DNA of 64,000 nt from Cupriavidus agavae (GCF_004217045.1 NZ_SGXM01000006.1:124001-188000), one strand, 5' to 3'. Positions 1-8,952 are shown, counted from the first letter of the stretch. The notes: generated from the letters alone by a model not told the origin. Numbers and translations: made by a program.

Positions 1-157
1 GCAGGCAAAATTTGCCTGCGTCGAATGCGGTTACGAAGAGAACGCCGATGTCGTCGGCGCTCTCAACATTTTGGCGCGAGGACATCGCGTTGCAGCCTGT
101 GGAGAGCCGGTGCAGTCGGGCCGCTCCGTGAAGCAGGAACCCGTCGAGGCGATCTGA
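1..157 (+). CDS. tnpB: C-terminal end of TnpB (IS200/IS605-type RNA-guided nuclease), cut by the window start
   Basis: Only the last 51 residues are inside the window, read from base 2 to a TGA at 155-157. They contain a CxxCG zinc-ribbon half ([11 protein letters not shown]) followed by [10 protein letters not shown], the hallmark end of TnpB/OrfB: the second zinc-finger cysteine pair, then the conserved D of the RuvC III motif and the N-I-L-x-R-G tail. TnpB is a transposon-encoded RNA-guided DNA nuclease that helps retain IS200/IS605-type elements. The rest of the gene and any tnpA lie outside the window, so intactness cannot be judged. The family assignment is firm; which IS group it belongs to is not. 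Confidence 0.85.
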   Translation, partial: QAKFACVECGYEENADVVGALNILARGHRVAACGEPVQSGRSVKQEPVEAI

Positions 158-220
158 GACGGGCATCATCGTTTTAGACGCGGTAGGAATCCCCCGCCTT
201 CAGGCAGGAGAGGATGTCAA
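120..220 (+). ncRNA. Probable omega-RNA (reRNA) scaffold and right end of the tnpB element
   Basis: In TnpB elements the guide RNA scaffold overlaps the tnpB 3' end and runs to the transposon right end; the guide is the flanking DNA immediately outside. Here bases 188-220 carry an imperfect hairpin of the type common at the right end of these elements (CCCCCGCCT, two-base loop, AGGCAGGAG, then GAGGATGTCAA). I place the element boundary after base 220, so the guide would begin with TTTGGCGAGATCTCAGG. The hairpin has mismatches relative to the symmetrical form, so the scaffold may be degraded. The 5' limit is a guess from the usual scaffold length. Confidence 0.4.
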
Positions 221-484
221 TTTGGCGAGATCTCAGGTCCGGTGGATATACATTAGTATGGTCTGCCCGCTAAGAATGTTTAGCCAATACCCTTGATTCT
301 CCAATCGGACTCCCGGCGATCTTCAAACCGTTTATCTTTACATATTCTTCAGTCTGATTGGCAAGCACGCAGCCCCGTGTTGTCATGGCGCGAAGCGCCG
401 CACGGTCATCTTCGCAACGCCGTAATTCCCGTGCAGCGCTGTTCGCCGACGCCTAACGGCCGGCTCCAACCAGAAGAGAAGAGG
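221..484. other. Non-coding stretch between the tnpB element and the repeat-protein gene
   Basis: No convincing gene is seen. The reading frame of the next gene is open from about 293, but that part has no ribosome site and no recognisable sequence. A purine-rich run (AGAAGAGAAGAGG) just before 485 is the likely ribosome binding site for the downstream gene. Confidence 0.5.
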
Positions 485-820
485 ATGATGCTTAAAAAGA
501 CCCTATCGACGCTGACCGTTGTCGCACTCACCGCCGCTGGTGCCGTGCAACTGGCACACGCGCAGAACACTTACAAGAAAGTCGACCCGTACACCGACGG
601 TGCCAAGACAGGCAAGCCCGATCCGTACCTGGATGGCGCCAAGTCCGACAAGAAGTTTGATCCGTACACCGGCGGCGCGAAGAAATCCACGCGCACCGAC
701 CTAGCGCCGCGTCAGGTTGATCCGTACACCGATGGCGCTAAGGTCGGCAAGCCCGATCCGTATCTGGACGGTGCCAAGTCCGGTAAGGCTGACCCCTACA
801 CTGACGGGGCAAAAAAATAA
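485..820 (+). CDS. Small exported protein with six DPYTDGAK-type repeats, function unknown
   Basis: 111 residues from the ATG at 485 (a second ATG follows at 488), chosen because an AG-rich ribosome site directly precedes it and a signal peptide follows (MMLKKTLSTLTVVALTAAG, cleavage near AHA-Q). The mature part is almost only an octapeptide repeat D-P-Y-[TL]-[DG]-G-A-K, seen six times with spacers such as TGKP and SGKA, rich in Lys, Asp and Gly. No catalytic motif or membrane segment is present. The repeat suggests a periplasmic or surface protein, possibly binding ions or an anionic polymer, but this is inference. I do not recognise a named family. It stands alone, with the tnpB element upstream and a convergent yfi operon downstream. 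Confidence 0.8.
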   Translation: MMLKKTLSTLTVVALTAAGAVQLAHAQNTYKKVDPYTDGAKTGKPDPYLDGAKSDKKFDPYTGGAKKSTRTDLAPRQVDPYTDGAKVGKPDPYLDGAKSGKADPYTDGAKK

Positions 821-1032
821 ACGATTCCGCCCCTGAGGACGGGCTGGCTTCGTCGCGGATAGCGGCGCCGTCTCACTTTGACCGTTGAACGTTTTCGTGG
901 CCAGTGCGCTCCGCGTGACGCTGGCACTTCTGCTTAGTGTTCACTAGCTTGAATAACGGTGGAAGAAGCAGCATGAGTGCCGTCCACTGCCTGACTTCAT
1001 GTTCGGGTTGGCTCTCGGCGCAGGACGTCTGC

Positions 1033-1548
1033 TCATTCCACCGAAACGACAATGGCAACACGCCGGTTCTCCGCGCGCCCTGCGGCGGTGCGATTGTCCG
1101 CAATAGGCATGGTCTTGCCGAATCCCTTTACGCGCACTTGATCTTGCGAATATCCAACGCTGTCCAGCACGCGGGCAACGGCCGTCGCCCGGCGGACGGA
1201 TAATCTCTGATTGTAGTCATCGCTGCCTGTATCGTCCGTATGACCATTGATCTGCAAGTCGGAGATGCCAGCGTCTGCCAATAGCCTACCCAGGCGCAAC
1301 AGCGGGGTCTGACGCTCCGGCGTGATGACGTATTCGTCGACGCCGAACAATACCTTTTCAGAAAGTCCCAATTCCCAGCCGTTCTCGGTCAACGTGAAAC
1401 CCTCGTGTTGAAGCAATTCAATCTGAGCGGGAGTGAGCTTGCCGGCGTGAGATTGGTGCATGGCGCATCCAGCCAAGGAAATTGCTGCCAACGAAGAGAG
1501 GGCGAACAGCAGGCGACGGCGGGTTGGGGAGGTAAAACGGAAAGGCAT
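1033..1548 (-). CDS. yfiB: YfiB-like OmpA-family outer-membrane lipoprotein
   Basis: 171 residues. The N-terminus is a lipoprotein signal with lipobox LAGC (lipidated Cys near residue 28). The C-terminal half is an OmpA-type peptidoglycan-binding domain with NGHTDDTGSDDYNQRLS and RRATAVARVL, the Asp and Arg that hold diaminopimelate. In the Pseudomonas YfiBNR system this lipoprotein sequesters the periplasmic inhibitor YfiR under envelope stress and so releases the diguanylate cyclase YfiN. It is the last gene of the minus-strand set, 32 bases after yfiN, which fits that role. The start has the normal signal-peptide layout. Alternative: a generic Pal/OmpA lipoprotein, made less likely by the operon. 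Confidence 0.85.
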   Translation of the reverse strand: MPFRFTSPTRRRLLFALSSLAAISLAGCAMHQSHAGKLTPAQIELLQHEGFTLTENGWELGLSEKVLFGVDEYVITPERQTPLLRLGRLLADAGISDLQINGHTDDTGSDDYNQRLSVRRATAVARVLDSVGYSQDQVRVKGFGKTMPIADNRTAAGRAENRRVAIVVSVE

Positions 1549-1580
1549 GGCTATCCCAGCAGAATCAGTGCGACGCTATT

Positions 1581-2882
1581 TTATCCTCCGGATGACGAAG
1601 CCGCAGCGTCGCGCCAGGTACCCTTGGCGTCGCGCTTTGCCTCGTACATTGCGGCGTCGGCAGCGTCGAGAAGCGCTGAGGCAGACTGTGCATGAATGGG
1701 ATAGATGGCCAGCCCGATGCTGAGCCCCGTATTAAGCGTGTCGGTCTCGGAGATCGGGAACGGCACACACATCGCCGAAATAATGTTCTCGGCCACTTGT
1801 ACTGCATCCTGAGGCTGTCTCAACGTGCGAATCAGCACGGCGAATTCGTCGCCGCCCAGGCGAGCGACGGCATCGCTTTCCCGTACGCAGCCGATGAGCC
1901 GTTGAGCGATGCCAACCAAGACCTTATCGCCTGCAGCATGTCCGAAATGGTCATTGATTGACTTGAACTTGTCGCTGTCCAGGTAGAGCACCGCGGTGAA
2001 ATGCCCATGGACCGCAGCGGATTTAACGGCCGTTTCAAGCGCCTGCAAGAACGCTGACCGATTCAGGAGTCCGGTCAATCCATCATGGCTTGCCCGGAGC
2101 GCCAATTCATTCTTTTCGCGTTGGAGCTGCATCTGCCAACTTTCTAGCTCCGCTAGTAGGGCGTTGAAGTCATCGGACAGCTCGTTCAGTTCGGCGATGC
2201 GGGCTGCGGGTAGCCTATGCGAGAAAGCTCGCTTCGAACGCACGGTGTGTGCGACTCGCATTAGCTCTTTGAGGGGAGCGACGATGTCGCGCATCATCCG
2301 GTGAGACAGATAGTGAGCCGCAACCGCTGTGAGCAGCAGACACACGAGCACCCCTTGTGCACCTTGGAGCAAAAAATGTACAAACGCGGTCGGGTCGGCG
2401 GAGGCTCGTACGATGCCTACGACCTTATTCGCACCGGATACCGGGATGTCAACAGGGTCGGGTGTTAGCCAATCTCCGATGATCCGGGGCAATATCGTCG
2501 CTGATAGGCGGGGCGTACGATGCCATTCGGCCAGCACGTTACCGGCTGTGTCAAGGACGGTGACCCCGGCGACGTTCTCGGTGGCGGTGATGGCAGACAA
2601 AGACGTCAGTACAGCCTCCTTGTCCCGAAACACAACGGCCGCTTCCACCGTATAGCTGATTGAACGCGCCACAAGCCGGAGATTGTGGTCAGCATAGGCT
2701 CGCAGCGCGGTCAGACCCACCACTGTCAGCGCAATGCCGGCTGTCAGCACAGCAATTAGTGCGACGCCGAGGTGTGCACGGCGAAGGGCGCCATAGAGTG
2801 TCAGCCGACTATCCTGGTTTGACTCCACACGCCTTCTCGACGCTGAGTCTGTCGGCGCCGGCCGGCGAGTGAAGATACTCAT
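1581..2882 (-). CDS. yfiN: YfiN/TpbB-like membrane diguanylate cyclase
   Basis: 433 residues. Order of parts: cytoplasmic N-tail, membrane helix about 38-60, periplasmic sensor segment about 61-170, second helix about 172-192, HAMP about 193-245, then a GGDEF domain with GGDEF at 343-347. The I-site RESD (334-337) lies exactly five residues before it, so product inhibition by c-di-GMP is expected. It makes c-di-GMP from two GTP and favours biofilm growth. The start codon overlaps the yfiR stop by four bases (ATGA), implying coupled translation. The domain plan matches YfiN, whose activity is repressed through its periplasmic part by YfiR. Confidence 0.88.
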   Translation of the reverse strand: MSIFTRRPAPTDSASRRRVESNQDSRLTLYGALRRAHLGVALIAVLTAGIALTVVGLTALRAYADHNLRLVARSISYTVEAAVVFRDKEAVLTSLSAITATENVAGVTVLDTAGNVLAEWHRTPRLSATILPRIIGDWLTPDPVDIPVSGANKVVGIVRASADPTAFVHFLLQGAQGVLVCLLLTAVAAHYLSHRMMRDIVAPLKELMRVAHTVRSKRAFSHRLPAARIAELNELSDDFNALLAELESWQMQLQREKNELALRASHDGLTGLLNRSAFLQALETAVKSAAVHGHFTAVLYLDSDKFKSINDHFGHAAGDKVLVGIAQRLIGCVRESDAVARLGGDEFAVLIRTLRQPQDAVQVAENIISAMCVPFPISETDTLNTGLSIGLAIYPIHAQSASALLDAADAAMYEAKRDAKGTWRDAAASSSGG

Positions 2883-3463
2883 TGCGCCTTTGCCGTGCGC
2901 CGGCCTAATTGCAGCACCCCTGGGTGCACGCGAATGCTACTGCGTGCGATCGAGTCAAGATTGATGCGAAAGGTTACGCGCTCTTCGCGGATGTCTAAGC
3001 AGAACATACTGCCTACCTCACAAGCCTGGTCCTTCTCAACGATAACCAGTACCGGCTTACCGATAAGTTCGGAGACCAACGTTTTGCGGCGGCTATCCGC
3101 TGTATCGACCAGATACACGGCGTCGCAGCGCGTTACGGATGCGGTGTCCAGGGATTTGAGGAGCTTCGCGTCTATCAGACGGCCGTTTGAGGTGGCTTGT
3201 CCGTTCAACCCGGAGGAGATGGCGGCTGCTGCGTCATCAATACACACACGCACGACTTGGCTCCCTGCTGGCCAGCGAGAGTAACCAAGGAGCTTAACTA
3301 CTACGTCCGCCACCGCTTGCCTTTCGGTGTTTTCCGGCGGGGTCAATGCCCCGGCTTCAGACGGGCTCCGCGTTTCCCCGACAGTCCCTGCGGTTGCAGG
3401 CGCTGTAGCGATCATCAGCGAGATCCACGTGACAGCAATCAGATTTGGACGTCGCGCGGGCAA
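2879..3463 (-). CDS. yfiR: YfiR-like periplasmic inhibitor of the diguanylate cyclase
   Basis: 194 residues from a TTG start, with an N-terminal signal-like segment (LIAVTWISLMIATAPATAG). The DUF4154/YfiR pattern is visible: VVKLLGYSRWP near the start of the mature domain and four cysteines, in VRVCIDD, VTRCDAV, DQACEV and MFCLDI, matching the two disulfides known in YfiR. YfiR binds YfiN in the periplasm and keeps it inactive; disulfide status and YfiB tune this. It is the first gene of yfiR-yfiN-yfiB. No strong ribosome site precedes the TTG, so the exact start is uncertain; translation from an alternative upstream codon is possible. Confidence 0.8.
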   Translation of the reverse strand: MPARRPNLIAVTWISLMIATAPATAGTVGETRSPSEAGALTPPENTERQAVADVVVKLLGYSRWPAGSQVVRVCIDDAAAAISSGLNGQATSNGRLIDAKLLKSLDTASVTRCDAVYLVDTADSRRKTLVSELIGKPVLVIVEKDQACEVGSMFCLDIREERVTFRINLDSIARSSIRVHPGVLQLGRRTAKAQ

Positions 3464-4088
3464 GGAAATATTGGCAGCTGTTGCGGAAGAACTCTTCCAA
3501 TTCTGAGATACGAAAGATGCACTCGAATTCTAAGGGAAGATGCCCCACAAAGGTAGGGTGTTGGTCAGATCCGTATGCCACCGAGTTGCTACCAGCCCGT
3601 CCGAAAATAGGGGGTGTCATGAATGCAATTAATCGCCAGGCTCCGATGGCGCCGGTCTGCCGGTCGAGACCGGATAGTCGCTAGAAAGGGGTTGGACTTT
3701 CGATGGGTAGTTGTTAACCCATTGGCTGAAGTCGAATAAGCCGTAGGAAGGACCGTCCTCGGTACGGGGACTACCCCCGTTGAGCGTATTCATCTACGTG
3801 GGTGCCGCATCCAAAAACAGTTCGGTCACCGCCCATTCGGCGCCTCTTGTAATGCGCAATGGCACATCCAAGGGGATAACGAAGTGGCAGAGGCGTGGGC
3901 TTCTGTTCGCAAGTCTTAGATTACGCGTGTCCCCACTAATACAGATATATACCTACCTGCAATAGGGTCAACCAGGACGTGGTCACTCTGCCACGACCCT
4001 TGTGCCACGCTTACGTAACTTCATCCCGTGCTCTACCATCGCCATCGCTACGATGTTGTAGCTAAGACCATACAATTACAGGTATAGC
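3464..4088. other. Intergenic region between yfiR and the autotransporter gene
   Basis: About 600 bases with only short open frames lacking ribosome sites or recognisable products. It must hold the divergent promoters for yfiRNB (minus) and the autotransporter (plus). The last 120 bases before 4089 are AT-richer (ACCATACAATTACAGGTATAGC), as expected for a promoter. I see no riboswitch or RNA gene I can name. Confidence 0.4.
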
Positions 4089-6989
4089 ATGCAGTTCAAA
4101 ATTCGTCGCGGAATCGAGCGCTCAGGGGTGTGCGCTCCCAAAGTGTCCACCATTACGTTGGCCATCGCGGTGCTGTTTCCTTTGGGGGCGGCAGCTAGTG
4201 AATACACGGCGTCCAATCTGGCCGAGCTACAGACGGCGTATGCTGCGGCAAACGCCGACGGTGATTCCAGCGCAATCATTCGTCTGACGGCGAGTTTTAC
4301 CACGAATACTTTCTATGTATTCGCAGGTCCGACTAAGCCAATCACCATCGACACCAACGGCTTCGTACTGACGCGAAGCGGGACTATCGGAAATTTCGTC
4401 ACTTCTTCGGCTGCGCCTCTAACTTTCGCCGGCACCTTCGCGGCCTCAGCGGGAACAACGGCAAATCCCGGGCTATTCGTCGCCGGCGGAGGGCAGGCAA
4501 TTCTGAACGGGACCGCGACTGGTGGCGACTCGACGGTGGTCGGCACCGGTGGAGGTGTCGGCGCCTCGTTGTTAGTAAACACCGACCTTCTTAACAACGG
4601 CTCGATAAAGGGCGGCAGTGCAACAGGCGCTGATTTGAGTGCTAGCGGCTTAAGTTCAGGGGTGTCGCTGTCGAGTGGCGCAGATCTTGTGAATGGCGCA
4701 ACGGGTCTCATTGTAGGCGGCGATGGTTTCGGGGGGGTGGCGGGGGCCGGGGTGAATGTGAACGTGACGACCGGCAGCAGCATTGTCAACCTGGGCACCA
4801 TCCGAGGTGGCGCTGACCTGAGTGGCGGCGCGGGCGGTGGTCGCGCCATTCGTTTCACGGGCGGCGTGAGAGCTTCTCTGAACAACTCCGGACTGATAGA
4901 GGGTGGCGCGGGCAATACTGCGGTTTTCGTGGCAACCGGCACGCCCGCAATTTCCATCGTTAATTCCGGCACCATCCGGGCCGGCAGCGGTTATGCGAAC
5001 GCCATCGAGTTTGCCACGGGCAGTGGCATCTCTTCGCTTGAACTGCAAGCCGGCTCAAGCATCGTCGGCAACGTGGTCGCTAGTGCCTCCGATACCAATG
5101 ACGCCTTCCGCTTGGGAGGCGACACCAGCAGCGTGTTCGACGTCTCCACCATCGGCGACGCCGCGCAGTACCGCTACTTCGACACGTTCACGAAGACCGG
5201 CGCCAGCACCTGGGCGCTGATCGGCACCGGTACGGTCGCGGCACCGTGGACGGTGGACCAAGGCACGCTGCAGATCGGCAATGGGGGCACCAGCGGCAGC
5301 CTGGCCGGCGATGTCGTGGTCAACAGCGGCGCGACTCTGGCCTTCAACCGGTCCGATGCCTATACGTATGGCGGCACCGTCTCGGGCGCGGGCGGGCTGG
5401 CGCAGAACGGTACGGGCACCACGGTGCTGACGGCCGCCAGCACCTACACCGGGCCGACCACCATCAACCTCGGCACGCTGGCCGTCGATGGCTCGATCAC
5501 CAGCCCGGTCACGGTCAACGCAGCCGGTACGCTGTCGGGCACTGGCACGATCTTCGGCAATGTCATCAACACGGGCACCGTGACGCCGGGCGGTGGTTCG
5601 GGCGTGCTGACCGTCGCCGGCAACTACATCGGCAATGGCGGTACGGTGCGCATCAACACGGTGTTCGGCGGCGACACGTCGGCCACCGGACGCCTGGTCG
5701 TGACGGGCGATACCTCGGGCACCAGCCAGATCCGCGCCGTCAACGTTGGCGGCTCGGGCGCCGCGACGGTCGATGGCATCAAGGTCATCGACGTGCAAGG
5801 CGCATCGAATGGCGCCTTCACGCTGGCAGGCGACTACACGTTCCAGGGCCAGCAAGCCGTGGTCGCAGGTGCGTACGCGTACCGGCTGGTCAAGAATGGC
5901 GTGTCCACCCCAGCCGATGGTGACTGGTACCTGCGCTCGACGCTGGCCGATTCGACGGTTGCCAGCAGTTCGGCCGCATCCGCCGCAGCCGCCCCGCTGC
6001 TGTCGCCCACGGTGCCGCTGTACGAAGCCTATTCCAGCGTGCTGCAGCGCTTCAACGAACTGGGTACGCTGCAGCAGCGCGTGGGCAATCGCTCGTGGTC
6101 GCCCAACGCCGCCGTGCAGGCCGAGCAGGACGCCGGCAAGCCGATCATCGGCCGTGGCGCCTGGGCGCGCGTGGAAGGTTCGAACACCCACATCGATCCG
6201 TCGACCAGCACCACCAGCGCCAGCTACAACGTCCGTATGTGGAAGTTCGAGGGCGGCGTGGATGCGCCGGTCATCGAGAACGCCTCCGGCACGCTGGTGG
6301 TGGGCCCCACGTTCCACTACGGCATTGCCAACTCCAAGGTGTCTTCGATGTTCGGCAATGGCGCGATCGACGCCACCGGTTATGGTTTCGGCGGCACGGC
6401 AACGTGGTACGGTAACAATGGCTCGTATGTCGATGCCCGCGCCACGCTGACGTGGTACGACACCGACCTCCGCTCGTCTACGCTGGCAACGAAGCTTGCC
6501 AACGGCAATCGCGGCAGCGGCGTGGCAACCAGCGTGGAAGCGGGCCACCAGCTTGCGCTGGGCGGCAACTGGTCGGTCACGCCCCAGGCGCAGCTCGCGT
6601 GGTCGCAGGTGCGCTTCGATGCGTTCACGGACCCTTATGGCGCCAACGTTTCGCGCGATAACGGCAACAGCCTGGTCTCGCGCCTCGGTGTGTCGCTGGA
6701 CCACGAAACCAAGTGGGCGGCCAGCAATGGCAAGACCCGCCGCTCTCACGTGTACGGCATCACCAACCTGTACTACGACTTCCTGCACGGCACGTCGGCA
6801 CGCGTGGCCGATATCAGCGTGGTCAGCAAGGAGCAGGCACTGTGGGCCGGGCTGGGCGTGGGCGCGTCGCTGAACTGGGACGACGACCGCTACAGCGTCT
6901 ACGGGGAACTGCTGGCACGCACGAGCCTGCAGAACTTCGGCGACAGCAACGCGATTGGCGCGAAGCTCGGCGTGCGCTACCGCTGGTAG
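4089..6989 (+). CDS. Type Va autotransporter, adhesin-like passenger with beta-barrel
   Basis: 966 residues. A long signal peptide (about 1-36, hydrophobic core ITLAIAVLFPLGAAAS) is followed by a Gly/Ser/Thr/Asn-rich passenger with beta-helix character. Passenger-associated transport repeats lie around 385-480 (for example TVDQGTLQIGNGG and STYTGPTTINLGTLAVDGS). The C-terminal barrel spans about 685-966 and ends in GVRYRW, an aromatic terminus as required for BAM insertion. No protease or lipase motif is seen, so adhesion or autoaggregation is the best guess. The first ~950 bases appear less GC-biased than the rest, suggesting a mosaic gene. It is monocistronic, followed by a terminator-like hairpin at 7000-7035. 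Confidence 0.9.
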   Translation: MQFKIRRGIERSGVCAPKVSTITLAIAVLFPLGAAASEYTASNLAELQTAYAAANADGDSSAIIRLTASFTTNTFYVFAGPTKPITIDTNGFVLTRSGTIGNFVTSSAAPLTFAGTFAASAGTTANPGLFVAGGGQAILNGTATGGDSTVVGTGGGVGASLLVNTDLLNNGSIKGGSATGADLSASGLSSGVSLSSGADLVNGATGLIVGGDGFGGVAGAGVNVNVTTGSSIVNLGTIRGGADLSGGAGGGRAIRFTGGVRASLNNSGLIEGGAGNTAVFVATGTPAISIVNSGTIRAGSGYANAIEFATGSGISSLELQAGSSIVGNVVASASDTNDAFRLGGDTSSVFDVSTIGDAAQYRYFDTFTKTGASTWALIGTGTVAAPWTVDQGTLQIGNGGTSGSLAGDVVVNSGATLAFNRSDAYTYGGTVSGAGGLAQNGTGTTVLTAASTYTGPTTINLGTLAVDGSITSPVTVNAAGTLSGTGTIFGNVINTGTVTPGGGSGVLTVAGNYIGNGGTVRINTVFGGDTSATGRLVVTGDTSGTSQIRAVNVGGSGAATVDGIKVIDVQGASNGAFTLAGDYTFQGQQAVVAGAYAYRLVKNGVSTPADGDWYLRSTLADSTVASSSAASAAAAPLLSPTVPLYEAYSSVLQRFNELGTLQQRVGNRSWSPNAAVQAEQDAGKPIIGRGAWARVEGSNTHIDPSTSTTSASYNVRMWKFEGGVDAPVIENASGTLVVGPTFHYGIANSKVSSMFGNGAIDATGYGFGGTATWYGNNGSYVDARATLTWYDTDLRSSTLATKLANGNRGSGVATSVEAGHQLALGGNWSVTPQAQLAWSQVRFDAFTDPYGANVSRDNGNSLVSRLGVSLDHETKWAASNGKTRRSHVYGITNLYYDFLHGTSARVADISVVSKEQALWAGLGVGASLNWDDDRYSVYGELLARTSLQNFGDSNAIGAKLGVRYRW

Positions 6990-6999
6990 GTATCCAAGA

Positions 7000-7035
7000 C
7001 CTGGCTGAGCTGGCCTCCCAACGCGCTCAGCCAGG
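7000..7035 (+). terminator. Hairpin after the autotransporter gene
   Basis: CCTGGCTGAGC (7000-7010) and GCTCAGCCAGG (7025-7035) form a perfect 11-bp stem with a 14-base loop, starting 11 bases after the stop. There is no T-run, so it is a weak intrinsic terminator or an mRNA 3'-end stabiliser. Confidence 0.6.
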
Positions 7036-7203
7036 GCCATGTCGGATCAATGTCAAGCAAGTGCAACTCGTCGGGCGGGTACTTCGGGCAACCCGATGGG
7101 ATCCGGGCCTACCAGCGGCTGCAGCGGGGTAAGGGCAGCGCGTTGCCGTCCGGCAGGGGGCCCACGGGAACCGGCGTCGCGCGCGGTTCGAGCCGCTGAT
7201 CTG

Positions 7204-7461
7204 TCAGGTTTCAGGTGCGGCGCCCGGTGACATGTTGCCGGGCGCCGTCCCGTTTCTTTCTGGAGGCAGCGTGGATCCGCCGGCGCCGTCAGACGCCCCC
7301 AGGAATACAGGCACGCACTTGTATGACGGGGTGCCGCTACGGGAGTCGTAGTGCTCCAGTGCCACCGGCTCGTTGGCTTCGGGGTAGTAGGCCGCCACCG
7401 AACCGCGCGTGATGTCGAACGCCACGGCCGTCATGCTTCGCAGCATGCGCGCACCACGCAA
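7204..7461 (-). pseudogene. C-terminal fragment of an FdhF/YdeP-type molybdopterin oxidoreductase
   Basis: About 85 codons remain. They include DITRGSVAAYYPEANEPVAL and SGTPSYKCVPVFL, the characteristic end of molybdopterin-bis-MGD oxidoreductases of the YdeP/formate dehydrogenase-like family (usual form: G-C-x-A-x-Y-x-P-E-A-N then S-x-T-P-x-x-K). Full-length members have about 750 residues, so about 90% is missing. Upstream sequence does not continue the family. It is a dead 3' end left by deletion or insertion. The tail after the family end (to the stop at 7204) is non-conserved. Confidence 0.7.
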
Positions 7462-8952
7462 TTCGTGGTGGTGCCAACAGCGCCGATAGGACCATTTCGG
7501 TGTATCGCGTCGATCTGATTAACGGTGCATTCGGGTCCATGGTGGGCAAGGACCGCAACAAAAGTGCCATATGATCATAGCCAAGGGTTGCGGGACAGTG
7601 TGCCAGCATTTCCGATTAAATCTGGAGATCTAGCAGATTTTTGATCGGCCCCCTAGGAATACGCGGGGGTCTGGTAATGAGGAAGTGGAGAGTGTATCCG
7701 GCGCCTCTTTTAGGAGATTTTCTAGCGCAAGTGTATAAAAGTTAGGGAGTTTATGTTCGATCCATAAACTCCCTAATTTCAGTACAACCAAGGATCCAGT
7801 CCCTAGCCCGTATGCCCCGGGCGCAGGAACCCTCTTCCTGAGTTGGCGGGCCGCGGCGACGTTCTTGAAGCCGTTCGAATCTGTATTGAGAGTTGCGACG
7901 CGGACGACGGGTCGGGAGTGTACTGATGGTCGGTCTCCGTGGGGTCGGAGGGACCGTGCTTCTAGACTAAATGCGGCATGACGCTGAAGCCACCGCCAAC
8001 CCGGCGGCGCCGCGCACTGGATAGTCACTGGCTACGTACATGAAGATAAACGGGTTTTAGCTATGACCATCAAGAGGCAAGCGGTCGTGCCCCCGCCGGA
8101 AAATGTTGGCGCGCATGGCGTCGATGCCGAAAAAACACGAGCGGTCCGCTGGCGATGACGCCGTGCCGGCCGATATGGTGGCCTCCGGCTCAAAACACAT
8201 CGACGCGCTGGTTGAGAGGTATGTGAACTCGCGAGGACGCGTCGCATCTACGCGTTGAAGGCGGGAGCATGAATCTACTGGGAGGATGGGACCGAGTTCA
8301 ATGGCATCATTCTCAGCAGCGTGGACCTTGGTTGGGTTCGAGATGTGGACCTCGATGCGCCGCAGGCGTCTTCGTTGTTCTTCTTGCTGTATCGGGCGCG
8401 AGCCCTGCGCGGTCTGGCAGATCATGGCCGCGTAGAACGGCTCGGGCGCCTTCGCCTTGACTACCGAACACACGATTTCCTTTCGGCGCAGACCGGGTCC
8501 GCCCACCATCCGGTTTCACGGTCACGCGGCCCCGCTCGTCGGGCTCGATCGGCACCGGAAGCCTGACTACCCAGGCCGCGACCGCGCTACGTCGAGCGGA
8601 CCGGCCGACGAGGCGATGGCCGTCAGCGCCGCGGCATGGACCCGGCGCTGACTGTATTGCAGCGCGGCCCGCGCCGCGCCCTGGATACCGAGGCCGATGC
8701 CGGTGGCCCGCAGCATCGTCGGTGACTGAGCCGGCAATCACGCCGCCCGCGATACCAGCGCCGGCCACGGTGCCTTCGGTCAGCGCCGAAGTGCATGGTG
8801 GCGAAGCAGCGGGGGACACCGTCTAGCGCAGGTGACATTGGGCGCGATTTCATAATCGCGTCGACCGATTGCCGTGCGCCCGAACCGCTAGCAAAACGTA
8901 CACGGTGCGCAGCCCCTGCGAACTGCGCCGGGGCCTGAAGTACAATCGGGCC
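7462..8952. other. Decayed region with no intact gene; possible frameshifted gene about 8274-8825 (minus)
   Basis: No intact gene is supported. On the minus strand from about 8825 to 8274 a protein-like signal jumps between frames: a glycine-zipper stretch (AGAGIAGGVIAGSV), then IGLGIQGAARAALQYSQRRV in another frame, then RRKEIVCSVVKAKAPEPFYA in a third. This reads as one ancestral gene with at least two frameshifts and stop codons. I cannot name the family. The hairpin at 7742-7776 also lies here. Nothing else recognisable is seen. Confidence 0.35.
7742..7776. repeat. Perfect 14-bp inverted repeat with 7-base loop
   Basis: TTAGGGAGTTTATG (7742-7755), loop TTCGATC, CATAAACTCCCTAA (7763-7776). 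All 14 positions pair. It sits in non-coding, decayed DNA more than a kilobase before the next intact gene. It could be a bidirectional terminator, a regulator or recombinase site, or a mobile-element end. No long T-run follows on either strand, so terminator function is uncertain. Confidence 0.65.

Noticed and set aside
4740-5650. Repeated Gly/Thr-rich DNA in the autotransporter as a possible CRISPR or tandem repeat array
   Set aside because: The repeats are degenerate protein-level beta-helix repeats, without constant-length spacers.
5055-7040. 661-codon open frame on the minus strand opposite the autotransporter barrel
   Set aside because: It is a mirror of GC-rich codon use in the autotransporter gene. 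Its predicted product is His/Arg/Ala-rich without domains, and there is no ribosome site.
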